This document shows positions 25,811 through 34,512 of a stretch of DNA of 64,000 nt, one piece after another. The position numbers and the translations under genes are program-made. How positions within the stretch are numbered: the first letter of the stretch is position 1; every line of letters starts with the position of its first letter. The DNA is from OLB6 sp964493635 (lineage in GTDB: Bacteria > Bacteroidota > Ignavibacteria > Kapaibacteriales > Kapaibacteriaceae), in assembly GCA_964493635.1 (NCBI GenBank), contig CAZBOW010000001.1, positions 1 to 64,000 on the forward strand, written 5' to 3'. Below the pieces are notes generated by a model, which saw only the letters and a list, made by a program, of their open reading frames with translations, had not been told where the DNA came from and did no database searches.

Positions 25811-26953
25811 ATGGCAAGCAGCTCGATCTTTCATACAGTACACATCGATACGGCAACGTCGGCACGCGCCGGTGTGATCACCACCGATCATGGCCAGATC
25901 CCAACGCCCATCTTTATGCCGGTGGGCACACAGGGAGCTGTCAAGGCCATGGAGCACCGCTCGCTGCGGGAGCTCAACGCCGCCATCATCCTTGCCAACA
26001 CGTACCACCTGTACCTGCGCCCTGGCACCGACGTGCTTACGCAGATGGGTGGCCTGCACCGATTCTCGGGCTGGGAACGCCCAATCCTGACCGACAGCGG
26101 GGGATTTCAAGTGTGGTCGCTGCGGGATTTGCGCTCGATGAGTGAGGAGGGGGTAGAGTTTAAGTCGCATATCGATGGGTCCCGGCACCAGTTTACGCCC
26201 GAATCGGTCGTGGATATCCAACGGGCTATCGGCAGCGACCTCTTTATGGTCCTTGACGAGTGTACGGCCTATCCAGCGACGGTTGCCGAGGCCGAAACAT
26301 CGATGGATCGCACGTTGCGTTGGGCTGAACGCTCACGCGCGCACCACCGGAACCAACCCTTCTTGTATGGCCATCGACAGTTTCAGTTTGCCATCGGTCA
26401 AGGGGGGACGCATGCCCATTTGCGGCGGCGCGGGATGCAAGAGCTCGTTGCGATGGACTTCGATGGCTATGCCATCGGTGGATTGAGTGTTGGTGAACCT
26501 GCCGAGGCGATGTACGAGATGACGGCGGTCTCCACGGCAGAAATGCCCGTGCACCAGCCACGATACCTCATGGGCGTGGGTACTCCGGAGAACATTCTTA
26601 CGGCTATTGGTCTCGGCGTGGACATGTTCGACTGCGTTATGCCCACGCGCAATGCCCGCAATGGGACGATCTTCACCACAAAGGGCCGGTTCAATGCCCG
26701 CAATGCCCAATGGAAGCTCCGGGACGAGCCGATCGATGATGGCGTGGACTGCACCACCAGTCAAACCACGTCGATGGCGTATCTTCGTCATCTGTTTGCA
26801 TCACAAGAGATTCTGGGCTTGATGCTTGCGACCATGCAAAACGTGGCCTTGTATCTCTGGCTGGTTCGCACGGCACGAGAGAAGATCCTTGATGGCACGT
26901 TTCATGTGTGGGCACCGCAGATGGCCGCTCAGCTGATGCAACACCGCGAATAA
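25811..26953 (+). CDS. tgt: Queuine/preQ1 tRNA-ribosyltransferase with degenerate zinc site
   Basis: This 380-residue TGT exchanges guanine-34 for preQ1 in GUN-anticodon tRNAs. Catalytic features are intact: TDSGGFQVWSL, RYLMGVGTPENI, and the nucleophile Asp in MFDCVMPTRNARNG. The zinc site of E. coli TGT uses three Cys and one His near the C-terminus. In the aligned region here (GVDCTTSQTTSMAYLRHLF, then ATMQN) only one cysteine remains and the His is replaced. From memory, Bacteroidota TGTs also lack these ligands, so this is likely a lineage trait, with folding maintained without zinc. It heads a plus-strand run with yajC and ribBA. Confidence 0.93.
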   Translation: MASSSIFHTVHIDTATSARAGVITTDHGQIPTPIFMPVGTQGAVKAMEHRSLRELNAAIILANTYHLYLRPGTDVLTQMGGLHRFSGWERPILTDSGGFQVWSLRDLRSMSEEGVEFKSHIDGSRHQFTPESVVDIQRAIGSDLFMVLDECTAYPATVAEAETSMDRTLRWAERSRAHHRNQPFLYGHRQFQFAIGQGGTHAHLRRRGMQELVAMDFDGYAIGGLSVGEPAEAMYEMTAVSTAEMPVHQPRYLMGVGTPENILTAIGLGVDMFDCVMPTRNARNGTIFTTKGRFNARNAQWKLRDEPIDDGVDCTTSQTTSMAYLRHLFASQEILGLMLATMQNVALYLWLVRTAREKILDGTFHVWAPQMAAQLMQHRE

Positions 26954-26983
26954 GTCTTGTTTCACGTTTTTTCTGGTTTCCCA

Positions 26984-27283
26984 ATGTTGTTAGCACCTCC
27001 ACCGGCCCAGGGCCAAGACCCCACGGGATCACTGATTTCCACGTTCGTCATGTTTGGCGCCGTGATTCTGATCTTTTACTTCATGATGATTCGGCCCCAG
27101 CAGAAGCGCGCCAAGGAGCATCAAGCGCTGCTGGCGTCCATCAAGAAGGGTGATAAGGTTGTCACCACCAGTGGTATGCACGGCTCCGTTGCCGAAGTCA
27201 CGGACTCCACCGTTTCGGTGACGGTAGCAACCAATACGGTGATCACGTTCGATAAGTCCGCCATTGCATCGGTTGTAAGCTAA
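26984..27283 (+). CDS. yajC: Preprotein translocase accessory subunit YajC
   Basis: This 99-residue protein has one transmembrane helix (STFVMFGAVILIFYFMMI) followed by the highly conserved RPQQKRAKEHQALLASIKKG and a small beta domain, the standard YajC arrangement. It associates with SecDF in the inner membrane to aid Sec-dependent export. ATG 26984 is chosen because it gives the usual short periplasmic N-terminus; an in-frame TTG nine codons upstream is less likely. It lies between tgt and ribBA; the tgt-yajC adjacency is common in many bacteria, although secD and secF do not follow here. Confidence 0.93.
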   Translation: MLLAPPPAQGQDPTGSLISTFVMFGAVILIFYFMMIRPQQKRAKEHQALLASIKKGDKVVTTSGMHGSVAEVTDSTVSVTVATNTVITFDKSAIASVVS

Positions 27284-27285
27284 GG

Positions 27286-28506
27286 GTGGATATCGTGTCA
27301 CAGTTTCCGCTCGATCCCATTGAAGAAGCCCTTGCCGACCTTCGCGCCGGCAAGTGTGTGGTGGTGGTCGACGACGAAGACCGCGAAAACGAGGGAGACC
27401 TCATCTGTGCTGCCGAGCTGTGTACCGAGGACCTGGTCAACTTCATGGCGGCCGAGGCTCGTGGCCTGATCTGTGTGAGCATCACCGAGGGGCGAGCCCG
27501 AGAGCTCGATCTTCCCTTGATGGTCAACGACAACACCGCGCTGCACGGAACGGCCTTTACCATTAGCGTTGACTACGTTCACGGTACCACGTCGGGTATC
27601 TCCGTAGCCGACCGGACGGCCACCATTCGTGCCATGGCAGATGCGGCTACCCAGCCGACGGACCTTGCACGCCCGGGGCATATCTTTCCCTTGATCGCCC
27701 GGGAGGGCGGCGTACTTCGTCGGGCTGGACACACCGAGGCCGTAACCGACCTGATGCGCCTTGCCGGATTACAGCCCGTGGGAGTGTTGTGCGAGATCCT
27801 GCTCAATGACGGCCGCATGGCACGCCTTCCGGAGTTATGGGAGGGGGCTCAACGGCACGGATTGAAGATCATCAGCGTGAACGACCTGATTGCCTATCGC
27901 CGGAAGCACGAGCAGCTGGTTCGGCGGGTAGCCGAGGCCAAATTGCCCAGCGAGTACGGCGACTTTTCCATCGTAGTGTACGAAAACACGGTTGATGGCA
28001 AGGAGCACGTCGCCATCATCAAGGGCACCATCGACAGCAGCCAGCCCACGCTGGTTCGCGTGCACAGTGAATGCCTCACGGGCGACATCTTCGGATCGCG
28101 CCGCTGTGATTGCGGACCGCAGCTGCATGCCGCCCTGCAGAACATCGAGCAGGAGGGGAGTGGTGTAGTCCTCTACATGCGACAGGAGGGGCGCGGCATT
28201 GGCCTGATCAACAAGATCAAGGCCTATGCGCTGCAGGAGCAAGGACTCGACACGGTAGAGGCCAACGTGGAGTTGGGATTTCAACCCGATCCTCGGGATT
28301 ATGGCATCGGCGCGCAGATCCTCTACGACCTGGGCGTACGCAAGATGCGGTTGATGACAAACAACCCACAAAAGCGTGTAGGAATCCAGTCCTATGGCCT
28401 TGAGGTAACAGAGCTTGTGCCACTTGAGATAACTCCAAATCTCGATAACGAGGATTATCTCCGAACCAAGCGCGACAAGATGGGTCACCTGCTGAAGCAC
28501 CTGTAG
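27286..28506 (+). CDS. ribBA: Bifunctional DHBP synthase / GTP cyclohydrolase II
   Basis: This 406-residue fusion supplies both branches of riboflavin synthesis. Residues 1 to about 205 are the RibB domain, with the acidic VVDDEDRENEGDL, HTEAVTDLMRLAG and the dihydroxybutanone phosphate active site. Residues from about 210 are RibA, with VRVHSECLTGDIFGS, the zinc-binding cysteines in RRCDCG, and YMRQEGRGIGLINKI. The GTG start at 27286 is one codon after the yajC stop. No FMN riboswitch is visible upstream, since the gene starts immediately after yajC. The remainder of the rib pathway is not in the window. Confidence 0.96.
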   Translation: MDIVSQFPLDPIEEALADLRAGKCVVVVDDEDRENEGDLICAAELCTEDLVNFMAAEARGLICVSITEGRARELDLPLMVNDNTALHGTAFTISVDYVHGTTSGISVADRTATIRAMADAATQPTDLARPGHIFPLIAREGGVLRRAGHTEAVTDLMRLAGLQPVGVLCEILLNDGRMARLPELWEGAQRHGLKIISVNDLIAYRRKHEQLVRRVAEAKLPSEYGDFSIVVYENTVDGKEHVAIIKGTIDSSQPTLVRVHSECLTGDIFGSRRCDCGPQLHAALQNIEQEGSGVVLYMRQEGRGIGLINKIKAYALQEQGLDTVEANVELGFQPDPRDYGIGAQILYDLGVRKMRLMTNNPQKRVGIQSYGLEVTELVPLEITPNLDNEDYLRTKRDKMGHLLKHL

Positions 28507-28510
28507 ACCG

Positions 28511-28542
28511 TTTGGTTGACCGTCCGGATCGGTGTACTTTTG
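28511..28542 (+). promoter_or_regulatory. Complete Bacteroidota-type promoter for greA (TTTG, 20 nt, TACTTTTG)
   Basis: TTTG at 28511-28514 and TACTTTTG at 28535-28542 are separated by exactly 20 nt, the best full match in the window. It lies just after the ribBA stop codon and predicts transcription start around 28546-28549. Confidence 0.75.
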
Positions 28543-28548
28543 TTGGCA

Positions 28549-28587
28549 GAGAACGAAGCCGGCCCCCGGCTTGGTTCTCGTTTTTTT
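28549..28587 (+). terminator. Intrinsic terminator in the greA leader (attenuator candidate)
   Basis: Bases 28549-28562 pair with 28566-28579 (13 of 14 positions, one G-G mismatch) around a CCC loop, followed by G and seven T. The stem begins at the predicted greA transcription start, about 70 nt before the greA ATG, so it can terminate greA transcripts; it could also end ribBA read-through. Confidence 0.85.
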
Positions 28588-28619
28588 ACGACCGATCCGC
28601 AACGCACGTCGAGGAGTCC

Positions 28620-29096
28620 ATGGCCGGTGACATTGTCTACGTAACACGGGAGCGTCTGGAAGTGATGCAGGCCGAGCTGTCCGAACTGAAGGGTCCGGGC
28701 CGCAAGCATATTGCCCAGCAGATTGCCGATGCCCGCTCCCACGGCGACCTCAGCGAGAACGCTGACTACGATGCGGCCAAGCACGCACAGGAACTCCACG
28801 AGATTCGTATTGCCAAGCTGGAGAAGGCGCTGTCGCGCGTGCAGGTGATCGACCCCAACGACTTCCCCAACGACAAGGTCTACATCCTGTCGAAGGTGCG
28901 ACTGCTGAACAAGAAAACGAATAAAGAGATCGAGTACACGCTGGTGTCACCCGAAGAGGCCGATTTCGAGCACCAGAAACTGGCCGTGACCAGTCCGCTG
29001 GGCAAGGCCCTGTTGGGCGGCGTTGTTGGTGCGATCGTTGAGACCAAGGTTCCGGCTGGAGTTATCCAGTACGAGATCCTGGAAATTGGCAAGTAA
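28620..29096 (+). CDS. greA: Transcription elongation factor GreA
   Basis: This 158-residue factor rescues backtracked RNA polymerase by stimulating transcript cleavage. It has the N-terminal coiled coil with the acidic tip DLSENADYDAAK (residues 43-54; Asp43 and Glu46 are the expected cleavage-promoting pair) and the C-terminal FKBP-like domain ending in VIQYEILEIGK. ATG 28620 follows a GAGGAG ribosome-binding site; longer in-frame extensions run back through the leader hairpin and are not protein-like. Expression is probably controlled by the strong upstream promoter and the terminator hairpin in the leader. Confidence 0.97.
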   Translation: MAGDIVYVTRERLEVMQAELSELKGPGRKHIAQQIADARSHGDLSENADYDAAKHAQELHEIRIAKLEKALSRVQVIDPNDFPNDKVYILSKVRLLNKKTNKEIEYTLVSPEEADFEHQKLAVTSPLGKALLGGVVGAIVETKVPAGVIQYEILEIGK

Positions 29097-29122
29097 CGGC
29101 AGAACCATTCCAGAGGATACCT

Positions 29123-30010
29123 ATGGCCTGGTTTTTACGCAAGTCACAGAACATCAAGGAATCCTCCTCGGATTCCGGGCGAGAAATGCCCGACGGCCTC
29201 TGGACGAAGTGTCCGGACTGTTCGGCCGTCATCTACCGCAAGGAGCTCGAGGCAGCATCCTACACGTGTAAAACGTGCGACCATCACTTCCGCATCGGTG
29301 CGGCCAAGTATATTTCCGTGCTGATCGACCATGGGAGCTGGCAGGAAACCGAGGCCTCCATGCGCTCGGCCGACCCCCTGCAGTTTGTCGACACGCGCCC
29401 CTATGCCGCGCGGTTGAAGCAGGCCTATGCCAAAAGCGACCTGCCCGATGCCGTTACCACGGGCGTTGGGACCATCCATGGCCAGCCGGTAGCGCTCGGC
29501 TGCATGAACTTTGGCTTTATTGGCGGATCCATGGGCAGCGTGGTGGGCGAAAAATTCACCCGTGCCTGTCGCCGGGCCATTGAACAGCGCATGCCCTTTG
29601 TCTTCATCAGCGCCTCTGGCGGAGCACGTATGCAGGAAGCTGCCTTGTCGCTGATGCAGATGGCCAAAACCTCGGCAATTCTCTCGGAGCTGGCCGAGGC
29701 TGGGTTGCCGTACATCTCGATCCTGACGGATCCCACCACCGGTGGTGTGAGTGCATCCTATGCCATGCTGGGTGATGTGATCATCGCCGAACCAAAGGCC
29801 TTGATCGGCTTTGCCGGGCCACGCGTGATTGAACAGACCATCCGAAAGAAATTGCCGGAAGGATTCCAGCGTTCGGAGTTCCTGCTGCAGCATGGCTTTG
29901 TGGATATGGTGGTCCATCGACAGGACCTTAAAGCAACAGTTGCCACCGTCCTGCGTCACCTGCATGGCAATTCTGACAGAGGAACAGCAGGAGGAATACG
30001 TGCACGCTAG
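29123..30010 (+). CDS. accD: Acetyl-CoA carboxylase carboxyltransferase subunit beta
   Basis: This 295-residue subunit transfers the carboxyl group from carboxybiotin to acetyl-CoA together with AccA. The N-terminal zinc ribbon has four cysteines (Cys30, Cys33, Cys49, Cys52). The crotonase-fold core contains FVFISASGGARMQEAALSLM and ILTDPTTGGVSASYAMLGD. The length is normal. accA is not adjacent. The gene ends 10 nt inside the arginase gene, so the two are coupled although metabolically unrelated. Confidence 0.95.
   Translation: MAWFLRKSQNIKESSSDSGREMPDGLWTKCPDCSAVIYRKELEAASYTCKTCDHHFRIGAAKYISVLIDHGSWQETEASMRSADPLQFVDTRPYAARLKQAYAKSDLPDAVTTGVGTIHGQPVALGCMNFGFIGGSMGSVVGEKFTRACRRAIEQRMPFVFISASGGARMQEAALSLMQMAKTSAILSELAEAGLPYISILTDPTTGGVSASYAMLGDVIIAEPKALIGFAGPRVIEQTIRKKLPEGFQRSEFLLQHGFVDMVVHRQDLKATVATVLRHLHGNSDRGTAGGIRAR
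29989..29994 (+). promoter_or_regulatory. Shine-Dalgarno AGGAGG that fixes the arginase GTG start
   Basis: AGGAGG lies five nucleotides before GTG 30000, ideal spacing, inside the end of accD. It favours this GTG over the in-frame ATG at 29964. Confidence 0.75.
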
Positions 30011-30920
30011 ATCGACAAACGTCCACGTCATTGGCTTTCCCATCGACCTCGGCGCTGATCGCCGCGGTGTTGACATGGGGCCCTCGGCACTGCGCATTGC
30101 CGACATTGATCTACGCCTAGAGCGTCTCGGCTATACCGTGGTGGACGAGGGAGATATTCCCATGCGGAATATCGAGGAGCAAGAAGAGGAACATTCAACG
30201 CTGAAATACCTTAGCGGCGTAGCTGAGATGAGCCACGTGCTCTGCAACCGCGTCAAGGGTGTGCTCGATGCCGGACATTTTCCGCTGATCATGGGCGGCG
30301 ACCATTCAATGAGTGTCGGGTCGTTAGCCGGTGTGGGACAGCACTGTCGCGAGCAGGGCAAAACCTTAGGTGTGATCTGGGTGGATGCCCATGCCGACAT
30401 GAACACGGCAGAGACAACGCCATCGGGAAACATCCACGGCATGCCGCTGGCAGTGGCCATGGGCTACGGTCATCCGGCGCTCACCTCCATTGGAGGTACC
30501 GAACCCAAGGTGGCTCCGCAACATGTGGCGCTGGTGGGTGTGCGGTCCATTGATCCCGGCGAGCGTGAGCTGATCCACGAACTGGGAGTAGCCGCCTACA
30601 CCATGTTCGATATCGACCGCCTGGGCATGTATACCATTGCGTCGCGCGTGTTGGAAGACATGTCCCGCCAGGTCGATCACCTGCATATCTCCTTCGACGT
30701 CGACGCCGTTGATCCGTCGATTGCCCCCGGTGTTGGTACACCGGTGCCGGGTGGGTTGTCCTACCGCGAGATTCATCTGTTCATGGAAATGGTCTCACAG
30801 ATTGCCTCCTTTGCCTCGATGGACGTAACCGAAGTCAATCCCATTCTTGACGTCCGGAATCAGACGGCCGAACTCGTTGCCGATGTTGTGGCATCGTCGA
30901 TGGGCAAGCGTATCCTGTAA
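30000..30920 (+). CDS. rocF: Arginase
   Basis: This 306-residue ureohydrolase splits arginine into ornithine and urea. The dinuclear manganese site is complete: GGDHSMSVG, WVDAHADMNT and SFDVDAVDPSIAPG. The N-terminal RGVDMGPSALRIADI is typical of arginases rather than agmatinases. A strong AGGAGG ribosome-binding site five nucleotides upstream supports the GTG start at 30000, overlapping the end of accD by 11 nt. The downstream beta-barrel protein gene begins about 12 nt after its stop. No urease or ornithine genes are nearby. Confidence 0.92.
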   Translation: MHARSTNVHVIGFPIDLGADRRGVDMGPSALRIADIDLRLERLGYTVVDEGDIPMRNIEEQEEEHSTLKYLSGVAEMSHVLCNRVKGVLDAGHFPLIMGGDHSMSVGSLAGVGQHCREQGKTLGVIWVDAHADMNTAETTPSGNIHGMPLAVAMGYGHPALTSIGGTEPKVAPQHVALVGVRSIDPGERELIHELGVAAYTMFDIDRLGMYTIASRVLEDMSRQVDHLHISFDVDAVDPSIAPGVGTPVPGGLSYREIHLFMEMVSQIASFASMDVTEVNPILDVRNQTAELVADVVASSMGKRIL

Positions 30921-30931
30921 GGGGCTTGGCC

Positions 30932-31702
30932 ATGCGTGCACGATGGTTATTCTGGGTCATCGCCGTTGGCTGGCTGACCGTACCATCGGTGGCTCAACAG
31001 TCGATACGCCTCTACGGCGACGTCAACTGGACCCTCGGCACGGCCGCCTCAGAGTTCTTTCGCGATTACCGCACCATCCTCGCTGGAGGTTCCTCCGGCT
31101 TTGATGTGCCGGTGGGCATTGGCCTTGGGATTCAGAGCTTTCAGTTGGGCGATGGTGCCGTGGGCTTGGCCTCGGGATATCGCCGGTCGGTAGTGCGGGA
31201 AACGTATTCCTACGACCCACGTACCGCCATTACACCGATCGGTCCTGCCCAAGGCGTGGGGCAGACCATTCTGATGACTGTTATCCCCGCACTGCTCACC
31301 GTCGATTACCTACCGCGACATCGTCAGTTTACCGGATACGTCGGTGCAGGTGTTGGCCTAGCCTCCGTGGATCTATCGTGGGAGGAGTACCTGACGCCGT
31401 CGCAGGAGCCAGGTGCTCGTCAAGGTGGGGTGCGCTACAGCGATCATCACCTTGTGCCGGCCCTAATGGCCCGCGCCGGCGTAAGTCTGATGTTTGACGA
31501 TCCGTTCTCAACGGAAACCCGAGCGGGGATCTACGTGGAGGCTGCCTATGAATACATGCCACTGTCGGTCCCGCTGATGCAGCGGATTGCCGCTACGATA
31601 CCCAATAGCCCCTCCCGACTCCAGCAGCCCTACAGCGTCCAGGCCGGAGGTGTGGTGCTGCGTGTTGGGTTCCAGGTACGGGTCACTTCGGTACGTCGGT
31701 GA
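30932..31702 (+). CDS. Predicted outer-membrane beta-barrel protein, function unknown
   Basis: This 256-residue protein starts with a signal peptide (MRARWLFWVIAVGWL...VAQQ). The rest alternates short amphipathic beta strands rich in Gly, Tyr and Arg (for example GIGLGIQSFQ, GYVGAGVGLASVDLSW, YVEAAYEYMPL) and ends with a strand of alternating hydrophobic residues (GVVLRVGFQVRVTSV), as in porin-like barrels. It is not recognised as a named family. The ATG at 30932 is preferred over an in-frame TTG six bases upstream. It lies between arginase and hprK with short gaps and is probably co-transcribed. Confidence 0.65.
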   Translation: MRARWLFWVIAVGWLTVPSVAQQSIRLYGDVNWTLGTAASEFFRDYRTILAGGSSGFDVPVGIGLGIQSFQLGDGAVGLASGYRRSVVRETYSYDPRTAITPIGPAQGVGQTILMTVIPALLTVDYLPRHRQFTGYVGAGVGLASVDLSWEEYLTPSQEPGARQGGVRYSDHHLVPALMARAGVSLMFDDPFSTETRAGIYVEAAYEYMPLSVPLMQRIAATIPNSPSRLQQPYSVQAGGVVLRVGFQVRVTSVRR

Positions 31703-31720
31703 TTTCCTGTAGATTCTCCT

Positions 31721-32740
31721 ATGCCATCATTCCGACCTGCACCCGCCGTTGTCAAAGAATCGATTCCGGTTCGACAGCTTCTTTCCAGTCCGGTGAATCT
31801 GACCGTTGTATCCGGTGAGATTGGACTGGATAATGTGATCACCGATAAGAATCTGCACCGTCCGCAGCTTGCGCTGGCGGGCTTTACGGAGTTGTTCACG
31901 TACTATCGTGTGCAGCTCTTTGGAAACACTGAGTTTTTCTATCTGCTCAAAGGGCTCGCCGACGATGCGCGTCGGGATGCGTTTCGTCGCATCTGCGCCT
32001 TCAATGTGCCCTGCATCGTGTGTGCCAACGGCCATACGCTGCCCGACGATCTGATTACGATTGCCAACGAGCACAACGTCGCGATTCTCTCAACGCCGTT
32101 TGATACGGCCAGAACGATCTATCTGCTGGGCGAGTACCTCGATGATCAGTTCTCTGAACAGATCTCTGTGCATGGATCGTTTGTGGACGTCTATGGCGTG
32201 GGGATGCTCTTTACGGGGCCCAGTGGCATCGGGAAGTCCGAGATTGCCTTGGACTTGGTTGAACGGGGGCATCGGCTGGTAGCCGACGACATCGCCGTCT
32301 TCACCAAGAAGCGAGAATCGATTCTGATGGGCACGGGAACGTCGCTGGTGCGTCACTTCATGGAGATCCGTGGTGTAGGCGTCATCGACGTCCAGCAAAT
32401 GTTTGGCATTCGCTCGATACGTTTCCAGAAGCGCTTGGAGCTGCTTGTGGAGCTTGAAATCTTCGACACGGCGCAGGAGTACAACCGCACAGGGTTGGAC
32501 GAGTCCATAACCAACATCCTGGGCATTCCCATCGACACGGTGAAGCTGCCGATTGTCCCAGGGAAAAACGTGACGGTAATCTCGGAGACCATTGCCCTAA
32601 ACTATCTGTTGAAAACCTACGGCTACAATGCCTCGAAGGTCTTCAGCGATCGACTCGAGCAGGAAATTGCACGCCGCAGTGCCGAACGCGGTAACTTTGA
32701 GCAACGACACATCACCTATTTTCAGAGCGACGACGAGTAA
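31721..32740 (+). CDS. hprK: HPr kinase/phosphorylase
   Basis: This 339-residue enzyme phosphorylates and dephosphorylates a seryl residue of HPr or an HPr-like protein. It has the N-terminal DRTGG-like domain, the P-loop GPSGIGKSE near residue 166, the signature MEIRGVGVIDVQQMFG and the C-terminal KLPIVPGKNVTVISE. No PTS enzyme I, HPr or sugar permease gene is in the window, as in many FCB and proteobacterial lineages where HprK acts in a regulatory PTS branch. The target is therefore not known here. Confidence 0.94.
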   Translation: MPSFRPAPAVVKESIPVRQLLSSPVNLTVVSGEIGLDNVITDKNLHRPQLALAGFTELFTYYRVQLFGNTEFFYLLKGLADDARRDAFRRICAFNVPCIVCANGHTLPDDLITIANEHNVAILSTPFDTARTIYLLGEYLDDQFSEQISVHGSFVDVYGVGMLFTGPSGIGKSEIALDLVERGHRLVADDIAVFTKKRESILMGTGTSLVRHFMEIRGVGVIDVQQMFGIRSIRFQKRLELLVELEIFDTAQEYNRTGLDESITNILGIPIDTVKLPIVPGKNVTVISETIALNYLLKTYGYNASKVFSDRLEQEIARRSAERGNFEQRHITYFQSDDE

Positions 32741-32742
32741 CT

Positions 32743-34512
32743 ATGCGATCATCCTTTCTTCTGCGCGCGGGCGCGCTACTGTCACTTCTGGGTTTGCTGA
32801 TCTCCTGTGGCGGAGAATCTGATTCTGCTCCGGCCGATCTCGGCTCGGTAACACCCGGTGAATGGGTGGTTGTGCATGCACTCTCGGACCCAGAGGGTGT
32901 CAACCCCATCGTCACCAACGACGCCAACGCAACGGCCATCCTGAATCACGTCTTCGAGACTCTGCTGGTTCAGGACTTCACCACCACCGAATTGGTGCCG
33001 CGTCTGGCCGAGGCCCGACCAACCATTTCGGAGGATCACCTGCAGTACACCTTCACGCTGAAGCCCGGCATTACGTTCAGCGATGGAAGTCCGCTTACCA
33101 CGGCCGACGTTCTGTTCAGCTTCAAGGCCGTGAAGAATCCGTTGGTGATCGATGCGGCCCCGATACGCAACTACTACTTGGACGTGGCCGACCTACGCAT
33201 CCAGGACGATCGCACGTTTACGGTGGTGATGACCCAACCGTACTTCCTTGCCGAGTACTTCCTGGGTGGCTTGTGGATCATGAGCAAGAAGCACCTCGAT
33301 CCGAAGGGGCTCTCCGACGGCTTCACCATTGCTCAGACCAACAACATCACCGCTGCCGAAAAGAACCCGGCCATGCAGGCCTTTGCCACGTGGTTCAACT
33401 CGGCCGATGTTAAGCGGGGACTCACGCAGAACGTGGGATCCGGCCCGTACATCTACGACTCCTGGGACACGGGTCAAGCCTTGACCCTGCGCAAGAACCC
33501 ATCCTGGTGGAATGCCGGAAAGGACACCTCGAACCCCGCCTACCCAGAGAAGATCATCTACAAGGTGGTCAACGATCGCAATACGGCAGTCGTTGCCGTG
33601 AAGAATCAGGAAATCGACTTCATGGAAGCCGTTCCGGCCTCGAAGTATGCCGAGGAGATCGACACGGCGTCGATGACGCATCTGGCCAAAACCGCCTTTG
33701 AAAACTACACGTATCTGTACATCGGCTGGAACATGCGTAACCCGGTCTTTGCCGACAAGCGGGTGCGGCGCGCGCTGTCGCATCTGGTAGACCGCGACGC
33801 ACTGATTCAGCAGGTTGTGCGGGGGTTGGCTACGCCGGCAAACTCACCGGTGTATCCCGGAATGAAGGAGTACGACACGTCGATTCCCGGCTTTACGTAC
33901 GATCCAGCCATGGCGCGCACCTTGTTGAACGAAGCCGGGTGGACAACGGTCAACAGTAATGGCATCCGAACAAAGGTCATCAACGGCAAAACGGTGGAAC
34001 TCTCGTTCAAATTCCTGCTCAACGCCGGTAATGAGCAACGCGAGCAGATCATGTTGATCCTGGCCGATGAATTCAAGAAGGTGGGGATCAAGGCCGATAT
34101 CCAAAAGCTCGAGTGGTCCGTCTTCTTGGAGAATCTGCGGTCCCGGCAGTTTGACGCCTACGTTGGTGCGTGGGTCAACGATCCGATTCCCACCGACCCC
34201 TATCAACTGTGGCACTCTTCGCAGGCAGAGAACTCCGGATCGAACTACACTGGTTTTTCCAATCCTCGTGCCGATGCCCTGATTGAAGCCAACCGCCTGG
34301 AGTTCGACGAGGCAAAGCGCATTGCGATGATGAAGGAATTCCAACGGATCGTGGTTGATGAGCAGCCGTACACCTTCCTGTGGCGTCCGTTGCGTCCGTC
34401 GGTGTACAACAAGCGACTGCAGAACGTGCACTTCTCACTAACGCGCCCCGGTTACGAGCCATCGCAATGGTGGGTGCCAACATCACAGTGGAGATTCAGC
34501 GCAAGCCGATGA
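32743..34512 (+). CDS. Peptide/nickel-type ABC substrate-binding lipoprotein (family 5)
   Basis: This 589-residue family 5 solute-binding protein has a lipoprotein signal peptide with lipobox LLISC, so it should be lipid-anchored. Typical segments are GEWVVVHALSDPEGVNPIVT, the ATAILNHVFETLLVQD entry, GPYIYDSWDTGQALTLRKN and RRALSHLVDRDALIQQV. Family members bind oligopeptides, nickel or sugars. No permease or ATPase genes are adjacent, so the transporter partner is unknown. It starts 2 nt after hprK, and its stop overlaps the next start (ATGA), coupling it to a DNA-binding-type AlbA_2 protein. Confidence 0.88.
   Translation: MRSSFLLRAGALLSLLGLLISCGGESDSAPADLGSVTPGEWVVVHALSDPEGVNPIVTNDANATAILNHVFETLLVQDFTTTELVPRLAEARPTISEDHLQYTFTLKPGITFSDGSPLTTADVLFSFKAVKNPLVIDAAPIRNYYLDVADLRIQDDRTFTVVMTQPYFLAEYFLGGLWIMSKKHLDPKGLSDGFTIAQTNNITAAEKNPAMQAFATWFNSADVKRGLTQNVGSGPYIYDSWDTGQALTLRKNPSWWNAGKDTSNPAYPEKIIYKVVNDRNTAVVAVKNQEIDFMEAVPASKYAEEIDTASMTHLAKTAFENYTYLYIGWNMRNPVFADKRVRRALSHLVDRDALIQQVVRGLATPANSPVYPGMKEYDTSIPGFTYDPAMARTLLNEAGWTTVNSNGIRTKVINGKTVELSFKFLLNAGNEQREQIMLILADEFKKVGIKADIQKLEWSVFLENLRSRQFDAYVGAWVNDPIPTDPYQLWHSSQAENSGSNYTGFSNPRADALIEANRLEFDEAKRIAMMKEFQRIVVDEQPYTFLWRPLRPSVYNKRLQNVHFSLTRPGYEPSQWWVPTSQWRFSASR

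Noticed and set aside
29144..30106. Minus-strand open frame of 320 codons over accD
   Set aside because: Antisense shadow of accD; composition is typical of GC-rich reverse frames.
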